From an uncultured Pirellulaceae bacterium (GTDB lineage: Bacteria > Planctomycetota > Planctomycetia > Pirellulales > Pirellulaceae), in assembly GCA_947258905.1 (NCBI GenBank), contig CAMYKF010000128.1:1-27240 (forward strand): a stretch of 27,240 nucleotides of DNA. The letters run 5' to 3'. A program made the translations under genes and the position numbers. The notes beneath the pieces were generated by a model, which ran no database searches, had not been told where the DNA came from, and was given only the letters and a program-made list of their open reading frames with translations. Of the stretch, positions 15,915 to 24,904 are shown in pieces (position 1 is the stretch's first letter; the number at the start of each line of letters is the position of its first letter).

Positions 15915-16998
15915 GCGAACGGCAGGCATAGGAATCCTGATGGCATGTCTGGCCATCGCGGTCGCTTGGCCCGCGACCCGGTGCACTGCCCAGCACACCA
16001 TCGTGCTGCGTGATCTGACCTTGCTGCACAATGTCCGCGTGTCACGCATAGATGCGGATGGGATCGAATTGTCGGACCGCCAGCAATTTCTGTGGCATGA
16101 AATCCTCCGCGGGTCGGTGGACATCCATCAGCAAGAGGAATTTGATCGCCTGCTGGCCAAAATCGGCCGGCCCCTGTTTCGCATCCGTGCCCGCATGGCG
16201 GTGGATGATGTTGGCCAGTTGCAACCGATGGCCGACGAGTTGTACGCCGAAGTCAGGGATTCACGCGGAGCCACCCTGTACGCCACGTCCGCCGCACGGT
16301 TCCACGATCGCCTGCATCGGGGCCAACGGGAACTCGCCGCGGTACCGCTGATGGAGCTATTAACGCTGCGCGAAGGCGATTCCAAATTGGCCCGACTCGA
16401 CAGTTCACTCGGTTTGACGTTTTTGGAATCGGGAATCTGTCAGCAGCTGTTGCCGATCTGGTTTGACCGGTCATCGGCCGCTCAGGCCCTGCAGAAAATT
16501 CGTGAGTCCTCTGTGATCGGCGCAACAGGCGAGCTGCTGGCCGGCGCAGCGGCCGTCTATGATTCGTCGTTGCAAGTGTACGCCGAACCCGGCACGCCGG
16601 GCCGCGCCGTTGAGGACTGGGTGCCGATTCTCTCTGCGCAATCCGCATGGTTTAACGGAAACCATGCCGGCGTGCTGGAAAGTCTGCAGAATCTGCCGGC
16701 GAATCCCGTCCGGGAACAAGAGGCATTTGCCCTATACTATGAAGGGCTCGCCCTGCAGCAACTGTCACGTGACCCGGACGGGCAAGATGCGACCTGGACC
16801 TTGCGGTTGTTACAGGTACCGGCCAGTTTCCAGAATGATTTTCCGGAGCTGTCGGCGGCAGCCATCTATCACGTGTTGCTGGATGCCCGCATCGATGCTT
16901 CCACCAGGGAGACGCTGCAGCAGGAACTGACCGGTCGCTTTGCGGCAACTTGGCACGGTCGCCTTTTCCAAAACCAACAGCAACGGAACACGCGTTGA
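15904..16998 (+). CDS. secreted protein of unknown function, helical C-terminal part
   Basis: From the ATG at 15904 the product is 364 aa. It starts with a signal peptide (MAFERTAGIGILMACLAIAV, probable cleavage after RCTAQ); an ATG at 15889 would add five residues. The mature N-terminus reads HTIVLRDLTLLHNVRVSRID followed by QQFLWHEILRGSVDI, a small beta-rich module also seen in the last gene of the operon. The remainder is helical with TPR-like pairs, for example GVLESLQNLPANPVREQEAF and ALYYEGLALQQLSRD. A periplasmic location is expected. It overlaps the preceding gene by 11 bases and the following ExbB gene by 4 (TTGA). No enzyme motif is seen. Confidence 0.8.
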   Translation: MAFERTAGIGILMACLAIAVAWPATRCTAQHTIVLRDLTLLHNVRVSRIDADGIELSDRQQFLWHEILRGSVDIHQQEEFDRLLAKIGRPLFRIRARMAVDDVGQLQPMADELYAEVRDSRGATLYATSAARFHDRLHRGQRELAAVPLMELLTLREGDSKLARLDSSLGLTFLESGICQQLLPIWFDRSSAAQALQKIRESSVIGATGELLAGAAAVYDSSLQVYAEPGTPGRAVEDWVPILSAQSAWFNGNHAGVLESLQNLPANPVREQEAFALYYEGLALQQLSRDPDGQDATWTLRLLQVPASFQNDFPELSAAAIYHVLLDARIDASTRETLQQELTGRFAATWHGRLFQNQQQRNTR

Positions 16999-17786
16999 AG
17001 ACATTCGCATTTTTCTTCGCCTGGATCGCCATGCTCGCCTGTGGCATTAGCGCTCTGGCACCGGCGATCAGTTTGGCGCAGGAGTCGGGCGAGGAGATTG
17101 CCGCGGGCAACGACGAGAAAGGCATTGCCGACCCCAAAGACAAACCGACACTGATGCGGATGCTGCTGGACGGCAACCCGCTGGGTCTGGTCATCGTGGG
17201 GATCATTCTGCTGTTGTCACTGGCCAGCACGTATTTCATCATCGTGCTCGCCATGACCATTACACGCAGTCGCCTGATGCCGGATCATGTGATGTCCGAA
17301 ATGGAACGCATGCTGGCCGATGGCGAGATCGGGTCGGCGGTGGCGTTTGGCCACGAACCAGAAAATTATTCGCTGTCGACCGAAGTCATTCTGGCCGGGT
17401 TGCAGCGTTACCAAAGCAGCGAATTTGGATTCGCCGAGTACCGCTCGGCGGTGGAAGAAGCGGGCGAGGATCAGGTCGGCCGGCTGTATCGAAAAACGGA
17501 AGTGCTGAATGTGATTGGCTCGATTGCACCGATGCTGGGTCTGACCGGTACGGTGCTGGGAATGATCGAGGCCTTCAATACGATTGCCGGACGGGAAGGC
17601 ATGGCGCGGCCCGAGGAACTGGCTGGCGGCATTGGTCAGGCGCTGATTACCACGCTGCTGGGTCTGGTCGTGGCCATTCCCACGATGGTGGCGTTCAGTT
17701 TCTTCCGCAACAAGATCGATTCGCTGGTGGCGGAGGCTGGCAAGCGGATTGAACGCATCATGAGTCCGCTGGGTCGCAAGAAATAA
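16995..17786 (+). CDS. exbB: ExbB/TolQ/MotA-family proton channel subunit
   Basis: I start at the TTG at 16995, which overlaps the previous stop (TTGA) and opens directly into a signal-like helix (KTFAFFFAWIAMLACGISAL); an ATG at 16950 is possible. The 263-aa protein then has the family's three membrane helices: LVIVGIILLLSLASTYFIIV, IGSIAPMLGLTGTVLGMIEA and ALITTLLGLVVAIPTMVAF. The cytoplasmic loop contains FGFAEYRSAVEEAGEDQVGR. The small residues and threonines of GLTGTVLG and TTLLGLVVAIP line the proton path in ExbB/TolQ pentamers. An N-terminal cleavable or extra helix is common in planctomycete and Bacteroidetes-type ExbB. With the two ExbD proteins downstream it should form a proton-driven motor in the inner membrane. 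Confidence 0.93.
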   Translation: MKTFAFFFAWIAMLACGISALAPAISLAQESGEEIAAGNDEKGIADPKDKPTLMRMLLDGNPLGLVIVGIILLLSLASTYFIIVLAMTITRSRLMPDHVMSEMERMLADGEIGSAVAFGHEPENYSLSTEVILAGLQRYQSSEFGFAEYRSAVEEAGEDQVGRLYRKTEVLNVIGSIAPMLGLTGTVLGMIEAFNTIAGREGMARPEELAGGIGQALITTLLGLVVAIPTMVAFSFFRNKIDSLVAEAGKRIERIMSPLGRKK

Positions 17787-17805
17787 AACCTGGAAAGCCA
17801 TTGCC

Positions 17806-18231
17806 GTGCGACTATCTCGTTTGCGAAAACCGCCCCACCTCGGCATGAACATGACGCCCATGATCGACATCGTGTTCCTGCTGATCATTTTCTTCATGAC
17901 GGTATCGCAAATCACCCAGTCACTCGATCACCCGATTGAACTGACCGACGTCGGGCCCGGCGGCACAGCGCTGGAAACCGTCACCGTAACCATCAACATG
18001 GATGCCCGGGGGCAACTGATTGTGGCGGGCAGTCTGTTTTCGCTGGATGAGCTAATGGCGGCAATTCAGAAAGAAAAAAGCCGGGTGGGCGCCGAGTCCG
18101 GCCGGATCAAGATTCTCGTCCGCTGCGACAGGAACTGTCCGGGAGGCTTCTTTAACGAATTGACAAACCGGCTGGCCGCCGCAGGATTCACCCGCGTGCG
18201 GCTTTCCGTCGAGGGCGACGAGGCTCAATAA
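17806..18231 (+). CDS. exbD: ExbD/TolR-family protein, copy 1
   Basis: This 141-aa protein starts at a GTG 19 bases after exbB. A short basic N-terminus (MRLSRLRKPPH) leads into the ExbD signature NMTPMIDIVFLLIIFFM, with the essential membrane aspartate at residue 21. A periplasmic domain of about 100 residues follows, including VTVTINMDARGQLIVAGSLF and RIKILVRCDRNCPGGFFNEL. The Asp carries protons through the ExbB channel, and the periplasmic domain transmits force or binds peptidoglycan or a partner. It contains a CDRNC pair that could form a disulfide (inference). It is clearly different from copy 2 in its periplasmic half. Confidence 0.93.
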   Translation: MRLSRLRKPPHLGMNMTPMIDIVFLLIIFFMTVSQITQSLDHPIELTDVGPGGTALETVTVTINMDARGQLIVAGSLFSLDELMAAIQKEKSRVGAESGRIKILVRCDRNCPGGFFNELTNRLAAAGFTRVRLSVEGDEAQ

Positions 18232-18303
18232 TGACATGTTAATGGCAGCAGGCTGAAGACTGTATTCCAGCACCGCTGCACCTGTACCCGAGACCAAAAC
18301 ACC

Positions 18304-18726
18304 ATGCGACTCAGCCGATTTCGACCGACCGATGACCGGGCACTCGAACTGTCGACCACTGCCATGATCGACGTGGTGTTTCTGTTACTGATCTTTTTCC
18401 TGGTCACGACTACGTTCAATACTCCGGAACGTCAGCTGGAACCCAACATTCGGGAACGTGAGACAGCCGAATCGATTAGCGTGAACGTGGGTCCGGCGAT
18501 CGTGGATGTGATTCGCGACCGGGGTGTGGCCGTTTTTCAGTTCGGGCAGACGCGAACTTCCAATCTTGAGACGATTGCCGATCTGCTGCAGCGCTGGCCG
18601 GACAAATCGCAGGGTGCCATTGTCCGCCTGGCCGAAGACGCACCCTTTGGCATGGCGGCCCGGGCCGTCAATGCCTGTCGCCAGGCCGGATTTCCCAAAC
18701 CCGTTACCATTGAACCATTGCAATGA
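18304..18726 (+). CDS. exbD: ExbD/TolR-family protein, copy 2
   Basis: This 140-aa protein starts at ATG 18304, 72 bases after copy 1. It begins with nearly the same residues (MRLSRFRPTDDR) and carries STTAMIDVVFLLLIFFLVTT, with the membrane aspartate at residue 23. The usual NMTP before the helix is replaced by STTA. The periplasmic part (VGPAIVDVIRDRGVAVFQFG, then FGMAARAVNACRQAGFPK) keeps the ExbD fold pattern. Two unlike ExbD proteins beside one ExbB suggest a heterodimeric ExbD pair inside the ExbB ring, as proposed for some ExbB-ExbD1-ExbD2 systems (inference). Its TGA overlaps the next ATG (ATGA). Confidence 0.92.
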   Translation: MRLSRFRPTDDRALELSTTAMIDVVFLLLIFFLVTTTFNTPERQLEPNIRERETAESISVNVGPAIVDVIRDRGVAVFQFGQTRTSNLETIADLLQRWPDKSQGAIVRLAEDAPFGMAARAVNACRQAGFPKPVTIEPLQ

Positions 18727-21314
18727 TCTGTTGCCGGAAATGCCGATGTCGCGCAATCGCGGTGGCGATGGCCGGAGTCATGATGGCCGCGGCACCGGGT
18801 GCGCAGGGCCTGCAGGGTCAGGAAACGACGGTCGAGGCTGAACATGTGCGGCACCGTGAACTCCGCGACTGGTTGAGCCAACGGCGTTTGTATCCTTTGT
18901 TGGTGCAAATGCTGGAACAGGAGATGGTGTCCGGCAATGATCCCGAGCAGCGAAGCGAAATGGCCGGCCAGTTGGCTGAACTTTACGCCTGGCAGCTCAA
19001 CACCGGCCAGGCAGAATTCGCCAAAGTCAGCACGCGACTCGATGAACTGGTTGATGAATTTCCCGATGCGATTCCTCTGCCGACCCAGACCAGCGTTGTG
19101 TTCGGCCGTTACCGCCGGGCCAAGGATGCGTTTGAATCGTGGATCTGGAATCGGCAGGACCTCGGGTTGCGAACCGACGCCCAGGCCCGGTTTTCCGGCG
19201 TGATCGAAGACACGGAACAGATGATTGATCGATGGCGACTCGACGGGGTGCCGCGAGAAGAGTCATCGCAGGAAACGGCATCTTCGCAACGCCAATTGAA
19301 TGCCGCCATTTCGCAACTGGTCTATCTGGCGGGCTGGTCACGCTATTACCGGAGCCTGACCATGTCGGATCTGGAAGTGCGACGAGAGTTGCTGTTGCTG
19401 GCCGAAGCGGACTTTCTGCAGTTGCTGGCGATTGCCGATCGCGATCAATTCATCAAGTTGGCACCGCAGTGGTTTCCCCTGAATTCCGAATGGACTTGTC
19501 GGCTGGTGCTGGGCATGGGCATGGTCAGCCAGTCGCTGGAGCATCTGGAGCAAGCGGAATTTGCCTTTGACATGCTGACCGAAACACGCGTTCCGTTGTC
19601 CATTCGCAACAACCAGCGTGTCTGGCGATTCCATTCCATGCTGTTTCCCGGTCAACTGGAGGCGTGTCGGCGGCTGGTCGATCAGTGGCAACAGGCGGGA
19701 GACGCAGTGGCTGGTGACATTGGTTCCTGGTCAACGGTGGCCATGGCCGGATTGACATGGCCGGATCAACAGGCGGAGCAGGCACAAAGTCTAACGCTGG
19801 CCGGATTAACGGGTTTGGCCCGAGCCAACGAGTTCCAGGTAATCGACGACTTGATATTGCAGTACCCGGTCGACATCCGCGGTGACACTTTCTTTGCCCA
19901 ATGGCTGGCAGGCTACGCTTCATTGAAACAGGCCGAAGCCGGCGTCACCAAAATCGAGACGGCGATCGATCTGCTGGCCGATGCCCTGAATCCGCGCAGG
20001 GAGAAAGTGAATCCAGTGTATCGCGCGCGGTGCCGTTACCACTACGGTTTCGCACTGTACGTTGCCCGGAACTATGACCGGGCCGCGGATCAGTTTCGCC
20101 AGGCGGTGGCAGTGCTGCAGCAACTCGATCCGGTCCTGGCCGAACATGCAGACTGGATGCAGTGTCAGGCGCAATATCAACTGGCCAGCAGCGATGCCAG
20201 CTGGCGACCCGCACTGCAGTTCCAGTTGCAGGAATACCTCAAACGCTGGCCGGATTCTTTACATGCCCCGCAGGCCGTGTTCATGCAGATCATGCAGAAC
20301 CTGGATGAACAGTCGACCGACGCCGCCATCGCTACTTTGTTGTCGCTGCCGTCGGACGACCCTAATTACGAACGGGCACAGTACGAAATATGCCGCATGC
20401 TCCATCGCTCGTGGAGCAACGCAACTGATGCCGCCGGGCGGGAAGAGCTGGCCAGTCGCTTGCTGGAGGCGGCAAATCAATACATGAATATTGTGGCTCT
20501 GCCGAGGGAGTACCAGGTACAAACCCGCTTCACCACGACCTGCTTGCTGGCCGCCGATGTCTTGCTGAACGGGAATGCGACAGATGTAGAGCGCGCTGGC
20601 CACTGGCTGGCGCGTTGCCAGGAACTGCCGGCAGAAGTCCTGGACCAGCCCGTTACTGGTGCCGAGTACCGTTTTCTATTGTTGAATCTGGCGACGACGC
20701 GTGATGATCCAGATGGGCAGCTGGAAGCGGCCGTGTGGTTGCTGGATCACAGCCCGCGTCCGGCGCACCGCCGCGCCGCGTTGATCGCCCAGGCCCGCTT
20801 GCTGGATGCCGAGTTGCAAACGGGCACCGATCCACCTGCCGGAAATACCCAGTTAATCGATCGCGTCATTGACGTTTATCAGCGACTGGTCGATGAGTAT
20901 GAAAGCGAAGGCATCTCGATGCAGGACGCTCCGGCACTGGCCGGTGCGCGGTTGCGACTGGCGGAATTGTCGGCACTTGCAAAACGCCATAACGAGGCCC
21001 TGCAACAATATCGCCAACTGTACGCGGCCTTTCCCAAAGAATTGGCTTATCTGCTGGGGCTGGCTCGCAGCGAAATGTCGCTGGGCAACTTCGAACGGGC
21101 AACCGGGTTTTGGCGGACAATCAGTAACGGATTGCCCGCCGGACACGAAACATGGCTGGAATCGAAATACAATCTGATGCTTTGCCTGTCCCGGGAAAAT
21201 CCTCGCGAAGCGTGGCAGGTGTGGCAGCAAACCAGGTTGCTGGTTCCCGAGTTGCCCGAGCCCTGGCGGACCAGGTGGCAGGAACTGGAAACTGAACTAC
21301 GTCAGCGTCTGTAA
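18723..21314 (+). CDS. large secreted TPR-like/helical-repeat protein
   Basis: The 863-aa protein starts in an ATGA overlap with exbD copy 2. The N-terminus (MICCRKCRCRAIAVAMAGVM, then MAAAPGAQG) looks like a signal peptide with an unusually Cys/Arg-rich n-region. The rest is almost entirely helical and shows TPR-type pairs: QLAELYAWQLNTGQAEFAKV, RCRYHYGFALYVARNYDRAA with DQFRQAVAVLQQLDP, LRLAELSALAKRHNEALQQY with RQLYAAFPKEL, and LLGLARSEMSLGNFERATGF. Such solenoids are protein-interaction scaffolds. In this operon it is probably the periplasmic partner of ExbD, filling the position TonB or TolA/YbgF would have elsewhere (inference). No catalytic motif is visible. Confidence 0.85.
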   Translation: MICCRKCRCRAIAVAMAGVMMAAAPGAQGLQGQETTVEAEHVRHRELRDWLSQRRLYPLLVQMLEQEMVSGNDPEQRSEMAGQLAELYAWQLNTGQAEFAKVSTRLDELVDEFPDAIPLPTQTSVVFGRYRRAKDAFESWIWNRQDLGLRTDAQARFSGVIEDTEQMIDRWRLDGVPREESSQETASSQRQLNAAISQLVYLAGWSRYYRSLTMSDLEVRRELLLLAEADFLQLLAIADRDQFIKLAPQWFPLNSEWTCRLVLGMGMVSQSLEHLEQAEFAFDMLTETRVPLSIRNNQRVWRFHSMLFPGQLEACRRLVDQWQQAGDAVAGDIGSWSTVAMAGLTWPDQQAEQAQSLTLAGLTGLARANEFQVIDDLILQYPVDIRGDTFFAQWLAGYASLKQAEAGVTKIETAIDLLADALNPRREKVNPVYRARCRYHYGFALYVARNYDRAADQFRQAVAVLQQLDPVLAEHADWMQCQAQYQLASSDASWRPALQFQLQEYLKRWPDSLHAPQAVFMQIMQNLDEQSTDAAIATLLSLPSDDPNYERAQYEICRMLHRSWSNATDAAGREELASRLLEAANQYMNIVALPREYQVQTRFTTTCLLAADVLLNGNATDVERAGHWLARCQELPAEVLDQPVTGAEYRFLLLNLATTRDDPDGQLEAAVWLLDHSPRPAHRRAALIAQARLLDAELQTGTDPPAGNTQLIDRVIDVYQRLVDEYESEGISMQDAPALAGARLRLAELSALAKRHNEALQQYRQLYAAFPKELAYLLGLARSEMSLGNFERATGFWRTISNGLPAGHETWLESKYNLMLCLSRENPREAWQVWQQTRLLVPELPEPWRTRWQELETELRQRL

Positions 21315-21317
21315 CTC

Positions 21318-24002
21318 ATGGCCAAATCGCCAGATCAACAATCTGAATGGCCGGAATGGCGACGCGGCGACGCGCGGCTGAAGGAGTTTATGCGCCGGGC
21401 CAGTCCGATTGTGGTTGCCGAGCGCGGCTGGAATGAACGCAGTCAGCTGAAGATCAGAATCCTCGCCAACGATCTCGACTTGCCCGACCATCTTTATGAG
21501 CTGGCCGTCGCACGGTTGCAACAGGGCGAGCTGCAATTCGATGACCAGCTGACGGCCCCCGAACAACAGTTCGTCAATTACCTGCACACCCATTTTGGCC
21601 GATCAAAGATGCGTGTGCTGACCGCCACGCATGAAACACGAGCGGTGCAGATCGCGCGTCGCGAATACAACGTGCCTCAATCCCGAGCCCGCCAGCTGGT
21701 TCGCCAGGTCGCCAGCGATTTGGGCATCAGCCGCGTCGGTCGCCTGGAGGCGACCCAGCACGTCGCCGAATTAATCGACGACACGATCGGTGATGACACT
21801 ACGGTTTCTGATCGTTTGAGCGGTCGTATCTTTGCGGCCGGCACCAAATGGGGTGTCGAAACGGGGAAAGTGGAAATCCTGATCACCAACCGGCTGCAAG
21901 CCAACCGGCAGGCCGTCGACCCCGGCAACCCCTGGCCAATGCGGATTACCGCCGCTTGCCTGTCGATCCTGGTCATGACGCTGGTCGCCTGGTTCGGATA
22001 TGTGCTGTTTACCAGTCCGGGCACCGACAATCCGGAAGATCCGGCAAGCGAACTTGAAGACAAGGATGCCGCCGCCAGGTCGTCCGCGGTCAGCGCGATA
22101 CCGTTCTGGTGGAGCGAGGAAACTCAACTGGCCTTCGAAACGTTCACCGCGAATCCGAGAACCGCCCGTTTCCCGCATGAATTATTGAAGTCCACTACGG
22201 ATTCCAGCCGCCTGGAGGGTTACAAGTCGGTCGTCCAGTTGATCAAGGAGACGCCAGGTGTCGTGCCGCAACAATGCACGGAGCTGTTTGCCTGTTGTTT
22301 CGCTGACGAATCGGCCGGGATGGCAGGCCCAATGGCTGCCTTGATCAGCCCGCTGGATGACTTGCCGGCCGATCGGCTGCCTTTGGGACCCCGCGCCTAC
22401 CTCAACCAGTGGCGAGCCAACGAATTAATTGAGCAATGTGCCGCAAAAAATATCGGTCCGGAAAAGTTGACAGCGCTGGACAGCGTGTCGGTTGATTTGA
22501 GCGGTACCGCAGTGTCGACGGCGGGTCGCGATTTCCCGCAACACAGTCGCCGTGCCCTCGCCGCCCGCCAGTGGGATCATGTGAATTCGCTGGGGTTTTT
22601 GAATCCGGAATTGGCGGCCCGCCTGTTCGCAGGCGTCGCCGACATGTCCCGCGATCTTCTGGTCCAGGCCCATCCCGCTGAATTCTCCACAGCGGTCAGC
22701 CTGCTGTCCGTGCAGCCAGACATCTGGACGTTAATGCGTAGCCCGCTGGAGCGTCTGATCGAGGAATCCGATGACGATCAAATGCTTGAGCTTTATCAAG
22801 TCGGTGTGCGATCGGATTTGTCGGAACTGCAATCGTGGCTGGCGTTGCGCATGGCCAGTCGTCTGGACATCGATACAGAGCGCCGGTCAAGGACATGGAT
22901 AGACAGTGCGATTCAGTCACGTCTTGGCATGGTCACGACATCGGCCGGTATCTTTGAGCCGCGTCGGGCCCGACTTGTGGACGCGGCCTCACGCGCCGGA
23001 TTGCTGGATGCCGAGTTGCAGGCCACGCCCCAGTCAATAGCCGATGCTGCTCACTACGCGACGATTGGTTTGTTGTTGCAGCATGCCGAGTCCACCGGAT
23101 CAACTGATTTGCTGGAAACCATTGATGAAATGCTGGCCAATCCTCCCCGCAATCTGGCCGTGCGAACTTCGCAAAGCCGCTCCGCCGGCAACCTGACGGT
23201 GTACCGCCGGGCCACGCGTCGCGCCATGCCATCGGACATTCGCACGCGGGACGATGCGTTGCGGTCGCTGGCCGAGGCCGACCCGGAGTCGGAGCAGGCT
23301 CGGGCGATCGCTTTTGAGCGGCTGGGTCGCGTGGCGCCCCGCTTTCGGGAAATCACGCAGAATCAGGCGACCATGCTGGCGCGATACATGTTGAATGCCA
23401 CCGAGACTTCGGAACTGGTGGCGATCGAGAAATTCTGTGCCCAGATGAAACACTGGCCCAATCTGGCATTGGCGCTGGCTGACGAGATCCGCACTTCCGA
23501 TTGCTCCATCGACCAGGCCATTACTTGTGCGGGCCTGATCACCGGGGCGCAGTTCGATCCGGGCGATGGTGAAAACTGGCGACAAAAACTGCACGACGCC
23601 ATGATGGAACGGATGGTCGAGGGGATGAGGCACACCGCGGAAATCATGGGCAAGGATACGCGGTACCAGTGGAATGAACTGCGGCTGTATTTGATTTCGT
23701 TGTATCGCACCCGCTGTATCGCCCTGGGCGTTGATGGAGCGGCCACCAGTGCCTCGCGATCGCCCGCCGAGCTGCTCGAACTGCTGTTACCGGTCATCAC
23801 GGATGGTATTGACGGCGAGTCGCTACAGCGTCGCTTGCGAACCAACCGTTTTCTGGCAGCCGATCCGCTGCATTTGTTCGTCCTGCACGGACAGTTGATG
23901 AGCGGAGATGCCGGCGACCGGCCCGTTGCCGGTAACTTGCCGGCCATGTTGCTGGGCAATGAACGGGCCTTGCTGAGATTGACAACGGGAGACAAGCCAT
24001 GA
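21318..24002 (+). CDS. single-pass membrane protein with repeated N-terminal cytoplasmic domain and long periplasmic helical domain
   Basis: The ATG at 21318 is 3 bases after the previous stop and gives 894 aa. Residues 1-207 are hydrophilic and contain three similar segments about 62-65 residues apart, centred on ILANDLDLPDHLYELAVARL, IARREYNVPQSRARQLVRQV and AGTKWGVETGKVEILITNRL. One transmembrane helix follows (about 209-232: ITAACLSILVMTLVAWFGYV). The remaining 660 residues are acidic then helical, without enzyme motifs, and should face the periplasm. This arrangement would let it sense in the cytosol and act in the envelope, or anchor the periplasmic partners to the ExbB/ExbD motor (inference). 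The family is not recognised. Confidence 0.85.
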   Translation: MAKSPDQQSEWPEWRRGDARLKEFMRRASPIVVAERGWNERSQLKIRILANDLDLPDHLYELAVARLQQGELQFDDQLTAPEQQFVNYLHTHFGRSKMRVLTATHETRAVQIARREYNVPQSRARQLVRQVASDLGISRVGRLEATQHVAELIDDTIGDDTTVSDRLSGRIFAAGTKWGVETGKVEILITNRLQANRQAVDPGNPWPMRITAACLSILVMTLVAWFGYVLFTSPGTDNPEDPASELEDKDAAARSSAVSAIPFWWSEETQLAFETFTANPRTARFPHELLKSTTDSSRLEGYKSVVQLIKETPGVVPQQCTELFACCFADESAGMAGPMAALISPLDDLPADRLPLGPRAYLNQWRANELIEQCAAKNIGPEKLTALDSVSVDLSGTAVSTAGRDFPQHSRRALAARQWDHVNSLGFLNPELAARLFAGVADMSRDLLVQAHPAEFSTAVSLLSVQPDIWTLMRSPLERLIEESDDDQMLELYQVGVRSDLSELQSWLALRMASRLDIDTERRSRTWIDSAIQSRLGMVTTSAGIFEPRRARLVDAASRAGLLDAELQATPQSIADAAHYATIGLLLQHAESTGSTDLLETIDEMLANPPRNLAVRTSQSRSAGNLTVYRRATRRAMPSDIRTRDDALRSLAEADPESEQARAIAFERLGRVAPRFREITQNQATMLARYMLNATETSELVAIEKFCAQMKHWPNLALALADEIRTSDCSIDQAITCAGLITGAQFDPGDGENWRQKLHDAMMERMVEGMRHTAEIMGKDTRYQWNELRLYLISLYRTRCIALGVDGAATSASRSPAELLELLLPVITDGIDGESLQRRLRTNRFLAADPLHLFVLHGQLMSGDAGDRPVAGNLPAMLLGNERALLRLTTGDKP

Positions 24003-24904
24003 TCGCGAGTTTCCTGTTTTTCGTCCTTGTCGCCTGCTGGTGTTGCTGCGACCCGGCATGCAGCGACGTTGTGTATTTGCGTGACCAGCCACCTGTCTTT
24101 GGCCGGGTAGTCAGCGAACATCCCGAGCACGTTGTGTTTCGCCAGCGACTGGCCGGTGACACCGCTTACCGCGAACGCATTTTGCCTCGTGAGGAAATAC
24201 TGTACATCGTGCTGACGGTCGACCCGTCGGTGCTGGGACAGCTCGATCCGGCCGAGCCAGCGTCCTATCGCGAACTGGCCGAGGAACTGGCGGTGCAGCG
24301 TCGCGATCCGGAAGCCCGCGATCTGGCCTTGCGGCTGTACTTGCTGGCGGCGCGCTACGGTGATCGGCAGCTGCAGCAAAGTTGCTTTCGGGCCATGTTG
24401 CCACTGGCCCGCTCGCCGGCCGAAGAGATGTCCTTGCGGGCGCTGGCCTGGCAAACTCTGGGCGATGAATTACGCTGGCTCGAATCGGCTCCCAGCCGTG
24501 CCGAGCTGTCGCCGCCGGCCGCTGATGCCGAACAACTGGTGCGCCTGCGAGAAACCCTGCGTCAGTTGCGATTGGGGGATCGGGCCGAGGCCGCCAGGGA
24601 AATCGACAAGCCGTGGTTTGGTGAAGCTATCAGGCAGTACAGCAGCATTTGTTCCTGGCAGGATTTGCGTGTCTGGTCCGCCGAACGCGAATTGAAGACC
24701 GAATGGCTGGCCCGCATCCTGGAACTGGAGATCGCCATTGGCCGGTCCGCGGCTGACAGTCGCGCGGACGAAATGAAGAATTGGTCCGAACTGATTCACC
24801 GACGACACCCGCATCGCGGACCGGTCACGTTTGACAATGTCACCGAATTCGATCTATCGAACAGTATTTATCGCGATGGAAAGTGGGTTAAACCGGAAAA
24901 ATAA
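23999..24904 (+). CDS. secreted protein with N-terminal module shared with the operon's second gene
   Basis: The 301-aa protein starts in an ATGA overlap with the preceding stop. It begins with a hydrophobic signal sequence (MIASFLFFVLVACWCCCDPA) containing several cysteines; no canonical lipobox is certain. The mature start is DVVYLRDQPPVFGRVVSEHP with VVFR and later ILPREEILYIVLTVDPS. This resembles HTIVLRDLTLLHNVRVS...HEILRGSV in the operon's second protein. The rest is helical: SYRELAEELAVQRRDPEARD and ALRLYLLAARYGDRQLQQSC. A C-terminal tail ends SIYRDGKWVKPEK. It is the last gene of the operon. Function is unknown, but a periplasmic role in the same machine is likely. Confidence 0.82.
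   Translation: MIASFLFFVLVACWCCCDPACSDVVYLRDQPPVFGRVVSEHPEHVVFRQRLAGDTAYRERILPREEILYIVLTVDPSVLGQLDPAEPASYRELAEELAVQRRDPEARDLALRLYLLAARYGDRQLQQSCFRAMLPLARSPAEEMSLRALAWQTLGDELRWLESAPSRAELSPPAADAEQLVRLRETLRQLRLGDRAEAAREIDKPWFGEAIRQYSSICSWQDLRVWSAERELKTEWLARILELEIAIGRSAADSRADEMKNWSELIHRRHPHRGPVTFDNVTEFDLSNSIYRDGKWVKPEK

Noticed and set aside
23363..24454. 363-aa minus-strand open frame
   Set aside because: It spans the ends of two coupled plus-strand genes and has a composition typical of an antisense shadow.
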